Below the pieces are notes generated by a model. It did no database searches and was not told where the DNA came from. It saw only the letters and a program-made list of their open reading frames with translations. Positions 14,420 through 25,970 of a DNA stretch of 64,000 bases are shown here, in pieces. This DNA is from Burkholderia paludis (GTDB lineage Bacteria; Pseudomonadota; Gammaproteobacteria; Burkholderiales; Burkholderiaceae). The DNA is taken from NCBI RefSeq assembly GCF_000732615.1, contig NZ_JPGL01000044.1, positions 1-64,000 on the forward strand. Reading direction: 5' to 3'. Made by a program: the position numbers and the translations under genes. The first letter of the stretch is position 1; each line of letters opens with the position of its first letter.

Positions 14420-16003
14420 ATGACGACCACGACCACCCCGGCCACTCCGGCCGCCACGACGCATGTCGCCGCCCGCCGCGTGCCGTTGATCCTGACCGGC
14501 TGCCTGACGGCGGCGGTCATTCCGCTGAGCATCGCCGGCCCCGCGGTCGCCGTTCCGTCGATCAATCACGCGCTGGGCGGCAGCACGGCCGAGCTGACCT
14601 GGATCATCAACGCATACCTCGTCACCTACGGCAGCGCGACGCCGGCCGCGGGAAGCCTGGCGGACACCTACGGACGCAAGCGGACCTGGCTGGGCGGCAT
14701 GCTCGTGTTCGCGCTGGTCACGGCGGCGATTCCGTTCATGCCGTCGGTGCTGTGGCTCGACATCCTGCGCCTGATCCAGGGGCTGGGGGCCGCGGCCGCG
14801 TTCGCCGGCGCGATGGCGGCGCTGACGCAGGCGTTCGACGGCCATGCCCGCACGCGCGTGTTCAGCCTGATCGGCACGACCTTTGGCGCGGGCGCGGCGT
14901 TCGGGCCGTTCCTGGCGGGCGTGCTGATCGACAGCGCGGGCTGGCACTGGGTATTCCTGCTGCCGGCGGCGATCGCCGCGCTGGTGTCGGTGATGGTCGC
15001 GCTGTACGCGAGCGAATCGCGCGATCCGGCCGCCACCGGCCTGGACTGGCCAGGCGCGCTCAGTTTCACGGCCGGCCTCGCGGTGTTCACCTACGGCATC
15101 GTGCTCGTGCCCGAGAAGGGCTGGGGCCATGCGTCGGTGCTGTCGGCGCTCGCGGGCGCCGCCGTGCTGCTGGGCGTATTCGTGTTCGTCGAACGGCGGC
15201 GGGACAAGCCGCTGCTCGACCTGTCGCTGTTCGCGAACGTGCGCTTCGTCGGCGTGCAGGTGCTGGCGGTGGCGCCGGCCTATACCTACGTCGTCCTGCT
15301 CATCGTGCTGCCGGCGCGCTTCATCGGCGTGGAGGGCCACGGCGCGCTGGAGGCCGGCCGGATGATGATTGCGCTGTCCGCGCCGCTGCTGGTGGTGCCG
15401 TTCCTGGCGGGGCAGCTCGCGCGCTGGATCAACGTCGGCGTGCTGTCCGGGATCGGGCTCGTCATTGCGGCGGCGGGCCTCGCGTGGCTCGGCGTCAGCG
15501 TGCACGACGGCGCCCATGACGGGCGGCTGTTCGCGATGCTGGTGATCGGCGCGGGGATCGGCCTGCCCTGGGGGCTGATGGACGGTCTCGCGGTGAGCGT
15601 GGTGCCGAAGGAGCGGGCCGGGATGGCGGCCGGCATCTTCAACGCGGTGCGCTTGGCGGGAGACGGGCTGGCGCTCGCGGCGGTGAGCGTGATGCTGTCG
15701 GCGCGGATCGGCGCGGCGCTGGCGACGTCCGCCCGCGACGGCGTGGCGGGGCTCGCGCCCGGCGGCCGTCTCGTCGAGGTGGCGAACCGGCTCGCGATGA
15801 GCGATCTGCGGAACGCGATGGCCGGCGTGCCCGAGACGGCGCGCGCCACGCTGCTGCGCGCGTACGAGAGTGCGTTCGGGTTTCAGCTGTTCGTGCTGGC
15901 GGCTGCGGCGGCCGCGACGGCGCTGCTGGTCGTTCTGCTGCTCGGCAAGGGGGCGTTCCGACGGCGTGCGTCAGGCGCAATGACGCGCAATGAAGCGCAA
16001 TGA
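14420..16003 (+). CDS. MFS drug exporter, DHA2 (14-helix) family
   Basis: A 527-residue inner-membrane transporter of the major facilitator superfamily, drug:H+ antiporter-2 type by length and pattern. Motif A is visible as GSLADTYGRKRTW (about 85-97) and the motif C-like region as GAAFGPFLAGVLID. About fourteen hydrophobic stretches follow one another. The ATG at 14420 follows GGAG at 14409-14412. It is divergent from a LysR regulator. The likely role is proton-driven export of a toxic organic compound, with the substrate unknown. The last ten codons are written in a 10-base tandem repeat (GCGCAATGA plus C or A, three copies) that includes the stop. Confidence 0.9.
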   Translation: MTTTTTPATPAATTHVAARRVPLILTGCLTAAVIPLSIAGPAVAVPSINHALGGSTAELTWIINAYLVTYGSATPAAGSLADTYGRKRTWLGGMLVFALVTAAIPFMPSVLWLDILRLIQGLGAAAAFAGAMAALTQAFDGHARTRVFSLIGTTFGAGAAFGPFLAGVLIDSAGWHWVFLLPAAIAALVSVMVALYASESRDPAATGLDWPGALSFTAGLAVFTYGIVLVPEKGWGHASVLSALAGAAVLLGVFVFVERRRDKPLLDLSLFANVRFVGVQVLAVAPAYTYVVLLIVLPARFIGVEGHGALEAGRMMIALSAPLLVVPFLAGQLARWINVGVLSGIGLVIAAAGLAWLGVSVHDGAHDGRLFAMLVIGAGIGLPWGLMDGLAVSVVPKERAGMAAGIFNAVRLAGDGLALAAVSVMLSARIGAALATSARDGVAGLAPGGRLVEVANRLAMSDLRNAMAGVPETARATLLRAYESAFGFQLFVLAAAAAATALLVVLLLGKGAFRRRASGAMTRNEAQ

Positions 16004-16004
16004 C
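15975..16004 (+). repeat. Three copies of a 10-base direct repeat at the exporter stop
   Basis: GCGCAATGAC, GCGCAATGAA, GCGCAATGAC in tandem, spanning the last codons and the stop of the MFS gene. Slippage here would alter the C-terminus of the exporter. Confidence 0.7.
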
Positions 16005-16113
16005 GCGCGGCCGGCCGCGTCGCGTGCGAACGCGGCCGGGCCGCACGCGGTGCGGCGTCGTCAGCCGGCGGCGGGCGCGGCGCGCATTGCGCCGCGCCCG
16101 CGCGCCCGCCGGA

Positions 16114-18393
16114 TCAGACCACTGCCGAGCGCGCGACGCGCACCGGCACCGACTTGTACGACGGCGTGCCGCTTTCCTTGTCGATGTAGTCGAGCGGCAC
16201 CAGCACGTTCGCTTCCGGGTAATACGCGCCGACCGATCCCGGCGCGATGTCGTACTCGATCGCGGTGATCTTCTCGAGACGCAGCTTCCGTCCGGATGCG
16301 GAGATCGTCTCGATGTCGACGAGGTCGCCGTGCTCGAGCCCGTACTTCGCGAGATCGGCGGCGTTCATGAACAGCACGTCGCGCCGCCCGAACACGCCGC
16401 GGTAGCGGTCGTCGAGCCCGTAGATCGTCGTGTTGTACTGGTCGTGGCTGCGCAGCGTGATCAGGCGCAGCACCTGCTCGCCGCCGAGCACGTCGGCGTC
16501 TTCCTTCACGCCCTTGTACACCGAGAACATCGCCTTGCCGGTCGCCGTGGGCCACACGCGCTCGGTGGGCGGCAGCGGCAGGCGGAAGCCGCCCGGCGTG
16601 CGGATGCGCTCGTTGAACGCCTCGAAGCCGGCGACCGTGCGATCGATCAGGTCGCGAATGCGGTCGTAGTCGTCGACCAGGTCGAGCCACGCGACCTTGC
16701 TGCCCGGCAGCGTCGCATGTGCGATCCCCGCGACGATCGCGGGCTCCGAGCGCAACTGGTCGGACGCCGGCTTGAGCTTGCCGGCCGACGCGTGGACCAT
16801 CGACATCGAATCCTCGACGGTGATCGACTGCCGGCCGCTTGCCTGCATGTCGAGCTCGGTGCGGCCGAGCACGGGCAGGATGAAGGTTTCCTTGCCGACC
16901 AGCAGGTGCGAGCGGTTCAGCTTCGTGCCGAGATGCACGCTCAGGTCGAGTTTCTCCATCGCGGGGAACGACAGCTCGGGATCGGGCAGCGCGACCGCAA
17001 AGTTGCCGCCGAGGCACAGCAGCGCCTTCGCGGTGCCGTCGATCATCGCCTGCATCGCCTGCACGGCGTCGTGACCGTGATGCGCGGGCGGCGTGAAGCC
17101 GCACACGTCCTCGATCTTCTTCAGGAACTCGGCCGACGGCTTCTCGGTGATGCCGACCGTGCGGTTGCCCTGCACGTTCGAATGGCCGCGCAGCGGGCAC
17201 ACGCCGGCGCCGGGCTTGCCGATGTTGCCGCGCATCAGCAGCAGGTCGGCGATCAGGCGCACGGTGGCCGTGCCCTTGTTGTGCTGCGTGACGCCCATCC
17301 CGTAGGTCACGATGGTCGCGTTCGACTTCGCGTACGCGAGCGCGACCTGTTCGAGCTGCGCCTGGCTCAGGCCGCTCGCGCGCTCGATGTCGTTCCACGA
17401 CGTCGCTTCCAGGTCCGCCGAGAACGTGTCGAAGCCGTTGGTGTGCTGCGCGATGAAGTCGCGGTCGAGCACGTCGCCGCGCTCGGCCTCGAGCTGCAGC
17501 AGCGCCTTCATGATGCCCTTCAGCGCGGCGGCGTCGCCGCCCGCGTCGACCTGGTAGTACGTCGACGCGATGCGCGTCGAGCCGAACGACGCCATCTCGA
17601 TCATGTCCTGCGGATCCGCGAAGCGTTCGAGCGCGCGCTCGCGCAGCGGGTTGAACACGATGATCGGCACGTTGCGCCGCGAGCACTCGTGCAGCGTGCC
17701 CATCATCCGCGGGTGGTTGGTGCCGGGGTTGTGGCCGATCGAGATGATCAGTTCGCAGTGCTCGAAATCGTCCAGCGACACGGTGCCCTTGCCGATGCCG
17801 ATCGACTGCGGCAGGCCGACGCTGGTCGGCTCGTGGCACATGTTCGAGCAGTCGGGGAAGTTGTTGGTGCCGAGCTCGCGCGCGAACAGCTGGTACAGGT
17901 ACGCGGCTTCGTTCGAGGCGCGCCCCGACGTGTAGAACTCGACCTGCTCGGGCGGCAGCGCGCGCAGCACCTCGCCGATGCGCGCGAACGCGGCGTCCCA
18001 CTCGATCGCGCGGAACGTGTCGGTGGCGCGATCGTAGACGAGCGGATGCGTGAGCCGGCCCATGTTCTCCAGCTCGTAGTCCGACATGCGCAGCAGCGAC
18101 GACACGGTGTTCGCCGCGAAGAACTCGGGCGTCACGCGCTTGGTCGTCGCTTCCCACGTGACGGCCTTCGCGCCGTTCTCGCAGAACTGGAACGTCGACT
18201 TGTGTTCCTTGTCGGGCCATGCGCAGCCGGGGCAGTCGAAGCCGTCCGGCTGGTTGGTCCGCATCAGCACGATCGGCGCCTCGATGGTTTCCATCTGCGT
18301 GCGCACCGCGTCGGCTGTCGCGCGAAGCGCGCCCCAACCGCCGGCGGGCCCGTCGTACTTCCTGATGCCTGGCACTTCGCGTCGATTTGTCAT
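16114..18393 (-). CDS. FdhF/YdeP-family molybdopterin oxidoreductase
   Basis: A 759-residue molybdopterin (bis-MGD) oxidoreductase of the YdeP branch of the formate dehydrogenase/DMSO reductase family; the length equals that of E. coli YdeP as I recall it. Features are GIRKYDGPAGGWGALRA at the N-terminus, a C-x-x-C pair in DCPGCAWP with a later Cys, and FYTSGRASNEAAYLYQL and IGHNPGTNHPRMM in the cofactor-binding part. The C-terminal beta domain has PGSVGAYYPEANVL. YdeP proteins are linked to acid resistance, with substrate unknown. The ATG at 18393 follows TGGAGA. It lies downstream of the ClpG-type gene on the same strand. The usual formate-oxidation partners are absent. Confidence 0.9.
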   Translation of the reverse strand: MTNRREVPGIRKYDGPAGGWGALRATADAVRTQMETIEAPIVLMRTNQPDGFDCPGCAWPDKEHKSTFQFCENGAKAVTWEATTKRVTPEFFAANTVSSLLRMSDYELENMGRLTHPLVYDRATDTFRAIEWDAAFARIGEVLRALPPEQVEFYTSGRASNEAAYLYQLFARELGTNNFPDCSNMCHEPTSVGLPQSIGIGKGTVSLDDFEHCELIISIGHNPGTNHPRMMGTLHECSRRNVPIIVFNPLRERALERFADPQDMIEMASFGSTRIASTYYQVDAGGDAAALKGIMKALLQLEAERGDVLDRDFIAQHTNGFDTFSADLEATSWNDIERASGLSQAQLEQVALAYAKSNATIVTYGMGVTQHNKGTATVRLIADLLLMRGNIGKPGAGVCPLRGHSNVQGNRTVGITEKPSAEFLKKIEDVCGFTPPAHHGHDAVQAMQAMIDGTAKALLCLGGNFAVALPDPELSFPAMEKLDLSVHLGTKLNRSHLLVGKETFILPVLGRTELDMQASGRQSITVEDSMSMVHASAGKLKPASDQLRSEPAIVAGIAHATLPGSKVAWLDLVDDYDRIRDLIDRTVAGFEAFNERIRTPGGFRLPLPPTERVWPTATGKAMFSVYKGVKEDADVLGGEQVLRLITLRSHDQYNTTIYGLDDRYRGVFGRRDVLFMNAADLAKYGLEHGDLVDIETISASGRKLRLEKITAIEYDIAPGSVGAYYPEANVLVPLDYIDKESGTPSYKSVPVRVARSAVV

Positions 18394-18457
18394 GTGATTC
18401 TCCATCAGCCTGGCCCGTCGCGGGCGGCTCGGTTTGTGCCGTATCGCGGCGTGGGGC

Positions 18458-18513
18458 GGCTCCGCCCGGTGGGCGGAGCCGGTCGTGCACGCCCCGCAGA
18501 ACGGGGCATGCGG
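18458..18513 (-). terminator. Two GC hairpins between clpG-like gene and ydeP-like gene
   Basis: GGCTCCGCCC (18458-18467) and GGGCGGAGCC (18471-18480) form perfect 10-base arms with a 3-base loop. A second hairpin pairs CGCCCCG with CGGGGCA at about 18490-18508. They sit between the ClpG-type stop and the YdeP-type start, so they may partly separate the two genes transcriptionally. No clear U-run follows. Confidence 0.45.
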
Positions 18514-18516
18514 GCG

Positions 18517-21357
<2,841 letters not shown>

Positions 21358-21989
21358 GGTGGTCTGGCTCCTGACTGTGAGGGTGGGTCGAAGGGGGACG
21401 TCCCGATGCGGTGCGGCGCTCGCGCGCCCGGACCGCGCATGCACGACGCGCGGCGCGGCGGCGCACGGGCCGCATCCGTGCGGTCGCGCATCGCGCGCCG
21501 GCGTGGCGCAAGGTCGTGGCCGGGGCGGCGGGCCGGCGTGCCGCGAGCTGCCCGCGACATCGCTGCGACTGCGTTCAAAATAGCGAATCGACGCGGGCCA
21601 TCCAAGACACAGTTCCGCGCCGGGCCGGCCGCGAATTGCACTCCGGCGCGGGCGCGCGCCCGAATGACGGGGAGTACAGATGCGAGCGGACGCGGTGGCG
21701 CGGGCATGTGCGGCGCGCGCAGCGTGCGGCGGCGGGAAGCGGGGAGGCGCGCGATGCGGGCGGCGGGCGGTGCGACACCGGCGCGCAGGGCGCCGCTTGC
21801 CGGCGGATGGCCGGTGCGGAGGGAGATAGGCGACGGACGTGCCGCCATGCGGGCGCGGGCGCCCGCGGCGTATGCCGGGCGCTCAGGTCCGGCCGTGCAC
21901 GCGCCGCAGCCGGTGCGTGCGCGGCGGTCGAAGGAGAGGGCGGGTTGCACGATCCGCACCGCATCCGGCGTGACCGCGGCGAGCGGCGG
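21358..21989. other. Intergenic region upstream of the ClpG-type gene
   Basis: About 630 bases without a credible gene; the long open frames on either strand are Arg/Ala-rich chance frames. It contains the promoter candidate listed separately. It is unusually long for a leader, so a small RNA or extra control sites cannot be excluded, but I see none I can define. Confidence 0.5.
21577..21605 (-). promoter_or_regulatory. Candidate promoter for the ClpG-type gene
   Basis: On the minus strand TTGGAT (21605-21600) and TATTTT (21582-21577) are separated by exactly 17 bases, a good sigma-70 pair in otherwise GC-rich DNA. It is about 220 bases upstream of the start. No clear heat-shock (CTTGAAA / CCCCAT-N-T) promoter was found. 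Confidence 0.4.
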
Positions 21990-22259
21990 TTACGCCGGGA
22001 GCGTCATCGCGAGCCGTTGGCGGGCGATCTGCTTCACGTCGGCCGACAGCGCCGGATTTGGCAGGCCGTTGGCCCACACGGAGAACGAATCCTCGATCAG
22101 GTTGCGCGTGTCGGGCGGCAGTTCGGCCAGGACCAGCGACAGGACGGTGAACAGCACGGCGGTGTCGCCGGCCTGGCTGCCCGCGTTCGCGTCGACCGCT
22201 TTCTTCAGCGTGTCGACCGACGCTTGCAGCGCCTGCAATGCCTCATTCGTATCGCTCAT
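21990..22259 (-). CDS. Small hypothetical protein downstream of encapsulin
   Basis: An 89-residue acidic protein I do not recognise. It has an amphipathic N-terminal helix (NEALQALQASVDTLKKAVDA), a hydrophobic middle (AVLFTVLSLVLAELP, about 34-48) and a C-terminal helix. The ATG at 22259 is supported by GGAG six bases upstream; an alternative ATG four codons earlier is less well placed. It lies 104 bases downstream of the encapsulin gene on the same strand, so it may be co-transcribed. It carries no cargo-loading tag of the LxIGSLKG type. A link to the nanocompartment is possible but unproven. Confidence 0.65.
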   Translation of the reverse strand: MSDTNEALQALQASVDTLKKAVDANAGSQAGDTAVLFTVLSLVLAELPPDTRNLIEDSFSVWANGLPNPALSADVKQIARQRLAMTLPA

Positions 22260-22363
22260 CACACACTCCATGCAGAATGGGTTCGATCGGCGACGAACAT
22301 GCGGCCGGCGGTGCGGCCGGTTGCGCGCGGTGCCGGGCGGGCATCGCGCGCGGGCAACCGCGC

Positions 22364-23179
22364 TCAGGCCGCCGATGTGCCCTGCGGCGCGACGGCCACC
22401 GATGCCTCGCTCGTCAGCATCAGGAACGTGAACGTTTCGCGCAGGTACAGGCGGACGGCCCGGTCGGTATGGCTCGTGTAGCCGATCGATACGTCTTCTC
22501 CGAGATGCAGTTCGTAATCGCCGCCGCGCGTGGACAGCACGCAGCCGCCGCTGAGCGCCGGCGCCCAGATGATCTCGCCGCTGACGATCCGCTTGATGTG
22601 GCCGAGGACCGGATAGCCCTGGTCGCGCGCCTCGCTCAGCGCCGTATAGGCGTCCGAGCCGAGCACCACCGAGTACGGGCCGTCGACGCCCGCGAGCCGC
22701 AGCGCCTCGAGCGCGTCGCTGATCGCATCGGGATACGCGCCGACGTCCGCCGGCAGCGTGAGCTTGCGGTTCGACGTGCCTTCGCGGATGCCGACGATGC
22801 CGGCCGCGCGATAGCCGTCGAAAATCGCGTTGTCCTCGGCGAACGCGAGCCGCTGCGCGGCTTCCTTCGCCGGTTGCCAGTCGGCGTCGCGCGCACCGCG
22901 CTCGACGCTGTCGATCGCATCGCGGCTCAACTCGAACGGCACCGTCAGCTCGACGATCGTGCGGACTTCCCGCAACCGCGCATTCACGTGCTCGGTCGGC
23001 GCGGCGACGTCCAGCAGGTGCCCGGTGCCGACGGCCGACAACTCGGGGCCTTCGGGGCCGTCGACGTCGACGACACGGCGGCCGGCCACCGATCGTTTGA
23101 AGGTGCGTGCCACTTCCTCCTCGATTTGTTCCCAGGCGGAGGCGGAGATCGGGGCGAGTTCGCGATGCAGGTTATTCAT
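22364..23179 (-). CDS. Family 1 encapsulin nanocompartment shell protein
   Basis: A 271-residue encapsulin (linocin-M18/HK97-fold family). Characteristic segments are MNNLHRELAPISASAWEQI and EEEVARTFKRSVAGRRVVDV at the N-terminus, then LREVRTIVELTVPFELSRD (about 80-100), AKEAAQRLAFAEDNAIFDGY (about 115-135), and PYSVVLGSDAYTALSEARDQGYPVL (about 180-205). The C-terminus has the family FTFLMLTSEA strand. The ATG at 23179 gives the usual N-terminus. Such proteins self-assemble into icosahedral shells enclosing enzymes that bear a C-terminal tag. The matching tagged DyP peroxidase lies about 1 kb away, also on the minus strand, separated by one gene on the other strand. Confidence 0.93.
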   Translation of the reverse strand: MNNLHRELAPISASAWEQIEEEVARTFKRSVAGRRVVDVDGPEGPELSAVGTGHLLDVAAPTEHVNARLREVRTIVELTVPFELSRDAIDSVERGARDADWQPAKEAAQRLAFAEDNAIFDGYRAAGIVGIREGTSNRKLTLPADVGAYPDAISDALEALRLAGVDGPYSVVLGSDAYTALSEARDQGYPVLGHIKRIVSGEIIWAPALSGGCVLSTRGGDYELHLGEDVSIGYTSHTDRAVRLYLRETFTFLMLTSEASVAVAPQGTSAA

Positions 23180-23628
23180 GGACTTGGGCTGGCTCACGTA
23201 GGTGGTCGGTGAAAACGCTTCATGGTTGGCCGATCGGCTGACGCGCCGCGCCTGACGCCAGGCGCGCCGATCGCGGGCGAAAATACATAGTAGCAGGCGC
23301 GATGGACATCGCTGAGGCACAGATGGAAACGACACCTTGCGGTGCCGCAACTGTCATGCAACGCGCGTGCCGGGCGGGCGGCGCGCCGCGATGCATGATG
23401 CGGCGCCGGTGCGACCGGGCAGGGACGCGCGGCCCGGCATCCGCGATCGACGCGCGTTGGCGCCGGTCCGGCGCGGGTCGCGATCGATGCGATGTCCGTA
23501 GCCCTGTCCGGTCGACGGGCCATCGCCAGTCGCGCATTGTTGTGAACATTCGTCCGGCCGCGTTCCTCGGCGGGCGAATCATGGATAAACGCAGTCTATC
23601 GAAGGCTCACGACGCGTGGAGGTCATCC
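23180..23628. other. Divergent intergenic region upstream of encapsulin
   Basis: About 450 bases between the encapsulin start and the GIY-YIG-like gene. A patch of lower GC at about 23278-23300 could hold a promoter for encapsulin (minus-strand TACTAT or TATGTA), but I see no clear -35 partner. No gene is apparent. Confidence 0.4.
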
Positions 23629-24018
23629 ATGGCATTGCCACTCGTCTCGCCCGAAGACACATACATGCCGAAGACGGGCGTCATCAGTCACGAGGCCGTC
23701 ATCGGGCATTTGCGGCAGGTGTCGGATGCGTTCGCCGCGAAACCGGCGTACCGCAAGTTCCATATCGGCATCACCCGCGACCTGACCGCCAGGCTGGCTG
23801 CACACCGGGCCGGCAAGCCCGATTGCAAGTGGATGTGTCCGATCTATCCGGAAGCGCACAACCTCGTCGGGAATGCCGTCGATCGTCTCGAGCGCAAGGC
23901 CATCGAGACCTTCCGCGGCGGCATCGCGCATCCGCGGACCCATGAAACGCTGCTGGCTTGCAGCAACGGACCGGGCGGCGCGCTGCCGAAGAACCGGCTT
24001 TGTATCCTCGTTGGCTGA
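23629..24018 (+). CDS. GIY-YIG-like domain protein between encapsulin and DyP genes
   Basis: A 129-residue protein with a pattern like the GIY-YIG nuclease fold: FHIGITRDLTARLAAHRAGK (about residues 45-64) matches the 'G-I-T-x-D-L-x-x-R-L-x-x-H' part, and a Glu follows in DRLERKAIETFRG. The first strand 'GIY' is not evident, so catalytic competence is doubtful. The ATG at 23629 has TGGAGG seven bases ahead; an upstream ATG at 23581 lacks one. It is transcribed opposite to the encapsulin and DyP genes that flank it, so it interrupts the usual adjacent DyP-encapsulin pair. Function unknown. Confidence 0.7.
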   Translation: MALPLVSPEDTYMPKTGVISHEAVIGHLRQVSDAFAAKPAYRKFHIGITRDLTARLAAHRAGKPDCKWMCPIYPEAHNLVGNAVDRLERKAIETFRGGIAHPRTHETLLACSNGPGGALPKNRLCILVG

Positions 24019-24137
24019 TTCGCGCGGACGGAGCGGCGCACAGACCGGCCTGCGCCCGGCGGTGCTGCCCGGCGCGGGGTTGCACGCCCGTTTGGCGGGA
24101 ACGCTCGCATCGGGCGACTGGCGGCCGCTCCGGACAC

Positions 24138-24163
24138 ACCCGGCGCGTGGCTGCGCGCCGGGT
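24138..24163. terminator. Bidirectional terminator hairpin before the DyP gene end
   Basis: Perfect 10-base arms ACCCGGCGCG (24138-24147) and CGCGCCGGGT (24154-24163) with a 6-base loop, followed by TGCCGCTT. It lies between the convergent ends of the GIY-YIG-like gene and the DyP gene. Confidence 0.55.
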
Positions 24164-24181
24164 TGCCGCTTGCCCACCGGA

Positions 24182-25243
24182 TTACGACGGGATGCCTTTC
24201 AGCGAGCCGATCTTCAGCGAGCCGTCGCGATGCGGCGCGGCCGGCGAGGCGTCGGGCTGCGCCGCGTCGGCGGCCGGCGCCGCGCGATCGGCGAGCGCCT
24301 CGAGCAGGTCGGCCGACGGCACGAAGAACAGCGAGCCGGTGACGGCGCGGCTGTAGTCGAGCAGGCGGTCGTAGTTGCCGGGCGGGCGGCCGACGAACAT
24401 GTTCTCGAGCATCTGCTCGATCGGCGCGGGCGAGCGCGCATAGCCGATGAAATAAGTGCCGAATTCGCCGGCGCCCGGGCGCCCGAACGGCATGTTGTCG
24501 CGCAGGATCTTCACTTCCTGGCCGTCTTCGTCGAGCGTGGTCAGCGAGCTGTGCGAGCACGACGGCTTCACGTCCGGCGCGAGCTCGATGTCGGACAGCT
24601 TGGTGCGGCCGATGATGCGCTCCTGCGTCTCGACCGCGAGCGCGTTCCAGCCGGGCATGTCGTGCAGGTACTTCTGCACGATCACGTAGCTGCCGCCCGT
24701 GAATGCCGCGTCTTCCTCGCCGATCACCGTGAAGTCGACCGCCTCGCGGCCTTCCGGGTTCTCGGTGCCGTCGACGAAGCCGATCATCGCGCGCTGGTCG
24801 AAATTGCGGAAGCCGTGCACCTCGTCGACGACCGTGACGGCGTCGCCGAGCGCGCCGAGCAGTTGCGTCGCGAGTTCGAAGCACAGGTCCATCGCTTCCG
24901 CGCGGATGTGCAGCAGGATGTCGCCCGGCGTCGCGACCGCGACGCGCTGCCCCGCGCCGAATTCGCGGAACGGGTGCAGCGATGCGGGGCGCGGGGCGCC
25001 GAACAGCGCATCCCATGCGTCCGCGCCGAAGCCGCACACGCACGAGAGGTTGCCGGCCGGCACGCGCTTGCCGACCGAGCGCACGAGCGCGGCGATGTCG
25101 CCGCACCACGAACGGATCGTGTCGGCGTGATCGGCGCCGGGATTGATCGTCGCCACGAGAAAGATCGCGCTGCGCGTGATCGGGCTGTGAACGGCCTGGG
25201 AGAGCGGGGGAGATGTCTGCATCGCGGGCTGCCGGTCAGTCAT
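24182..25243 (-). CDS. DyP-type peroxidase with encapsulin cargo tag
   Basis: A 353-residue dye-decolourising peroxidase (heme enzyme). The hallmark GxxDG with the distal Asp is GFVDGTENP near residue 155. The proximal heme histidine is in KPSCSHSSL and the distal arginine in YFIGYARSPAP. The C-terminus after about residue 310 is an Ala/Asp/Pro linker ending in DGSLKIGSLKGIPS, which matches the known encapsulin cargo-loading peptide (SLxIGSLKG). The protein should therefore be packed inside the encapsulin encoded nearby. The start may be 25243 or an ATG seven codons later; neither has a strong ribosome site. The role is peroxide-dependent oxidation within a nanocompartment under oxidative stress (family knowledge). 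Confidence 0.93.
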   Translation of the reverse strand: MTDRQPAMQTSPPLSQAVHSPITRSAIFLVATINPGADHADTIRSWCGDIAALVRSVGKRVPAGNLSCVCGFGADAWDALFGAPRPASLHPFREFGAGQRVAVATPGDILLHIRAEAMDLCFELATQLLGALGDAVTVVDEVHGFRNFDQRAMIGFVDGTENPEGREAVDFTVIGEEDAAFTGGSYVIVQKYLHDMPGWNALAVETQERIIGRTKLSDIELAPDVKPSCSHSSLTTLDEDGQEVKILRDNMPFGRPGAGEFGTYFIGYARSPAPIEQMLENMFVGRPPGNYDRLLDYSRAVTGSLFFVPSADLLEALADRAAPAADAAQPDASPAAPHRDGSLKIGSLKGIPS

Positions 25244-25610
25244 GCCGGGGCGGGCGGGCCGCGGCGCGCGAACGCGAACGGTTCAATGGTGTCATGCGAC
25301 TGTTCTCTTTGTGACATGCGGATGAAGGACGTTGCGCGGCATCGCGCAACGGGCCGCGGCAGTGGCGGCCGGCCGCACGGCGCGCGACCTGCCCGCGCCG
25401 CGTAACGTCGTCGAGCAAGCAATCTAGCAGCTTCGGCGGGTCTTTGGAACACGTATCGTCGATCTGTCATCCGAATGCGTCAAACGGGGCCGGATTTCGG
25501 GCGGCGCCGGCGCGGCTGTACTCCTGCGGCGTGCGGCGCTGTGCTCTTGAGCGTGCGTGCCGCGTGCAGTAGATTAGGCTCCGCCGTGCCCGCCGACGAG
25601 GAGCGTCATC
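25244..25610. other. Intergenic region upstream of DyP and the LysR-like stub
   Basis: About 370 bases between two divergent genes. It contains the promoters for both presumably, but no operator or hairpin I can defend. No gene was seen. Confidence 0.4.
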
Positions 25611-25970
25611 ATGAACCTGCTGGAAGCGATGCGTGTCTATGTCGCGGTGGTCGAGCACGGCGGCCTGTCCGGCGCGGCGCTCGAGCTGAAGCTGGGCGAA
25701 GCGCAGGTGCGCGGCCGGATCGGTTGCCTCGAAGCTTATCTCGGCTGCCGCCTGCTGCTGCGCTGCGGGCGCGACGACGTCGCGTGCACCGATGCGGGCG
25801 TCGCGTTCCACGTGTGCTGCCGCCGGACGCTGTCCGCGGTCGAGCAGGCGACCGGCGCGGCCGGCCCGCACGCGCCGGATGCACGCGATGCCGTGCACGA
25901 CGTCGCGCCCTGCACCGATTTTCCGCCGCCCGGCGCCGCTCACGCATCCTCACACCGACTGTCACCTTGA
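25611..25970 (+). CDS. LysR-type HTH stub lacking the effector domain
   Basis: A 119-residue protein with a recognisable LysR-like N-terminal HTH (LLEAMRVYVAVVEHGGLSGAALELKLGEAQVRGRIGCLEAYLGCRLLLR, split here by residues 3-51) but no effector-binding domain. After about residue 75 the sequence becomes Ala/Pro/His-rich and ends at 25970. The key recognition helix is degenerate (LKLGEAQVRGRI instead of LHISQPAVSRQI). It may be a decayed regulator or a short DNA-binding protein. Its stop overlaps a TTG that can start the PsiE gene (TTGA), so it may still be kept for translational coupling. Confidence 0.65.
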   Translation: MNLLEAMRVYVAVVEHGGLSGAALELKLGEAQVRGRIGCLEAYLGCRLLLRCGRDDVACTDAGVAFHVCCRRTLSAVEQATGAAGPHAPDARDAVHDVAPCTDFPPPGAAHASSHRLSP

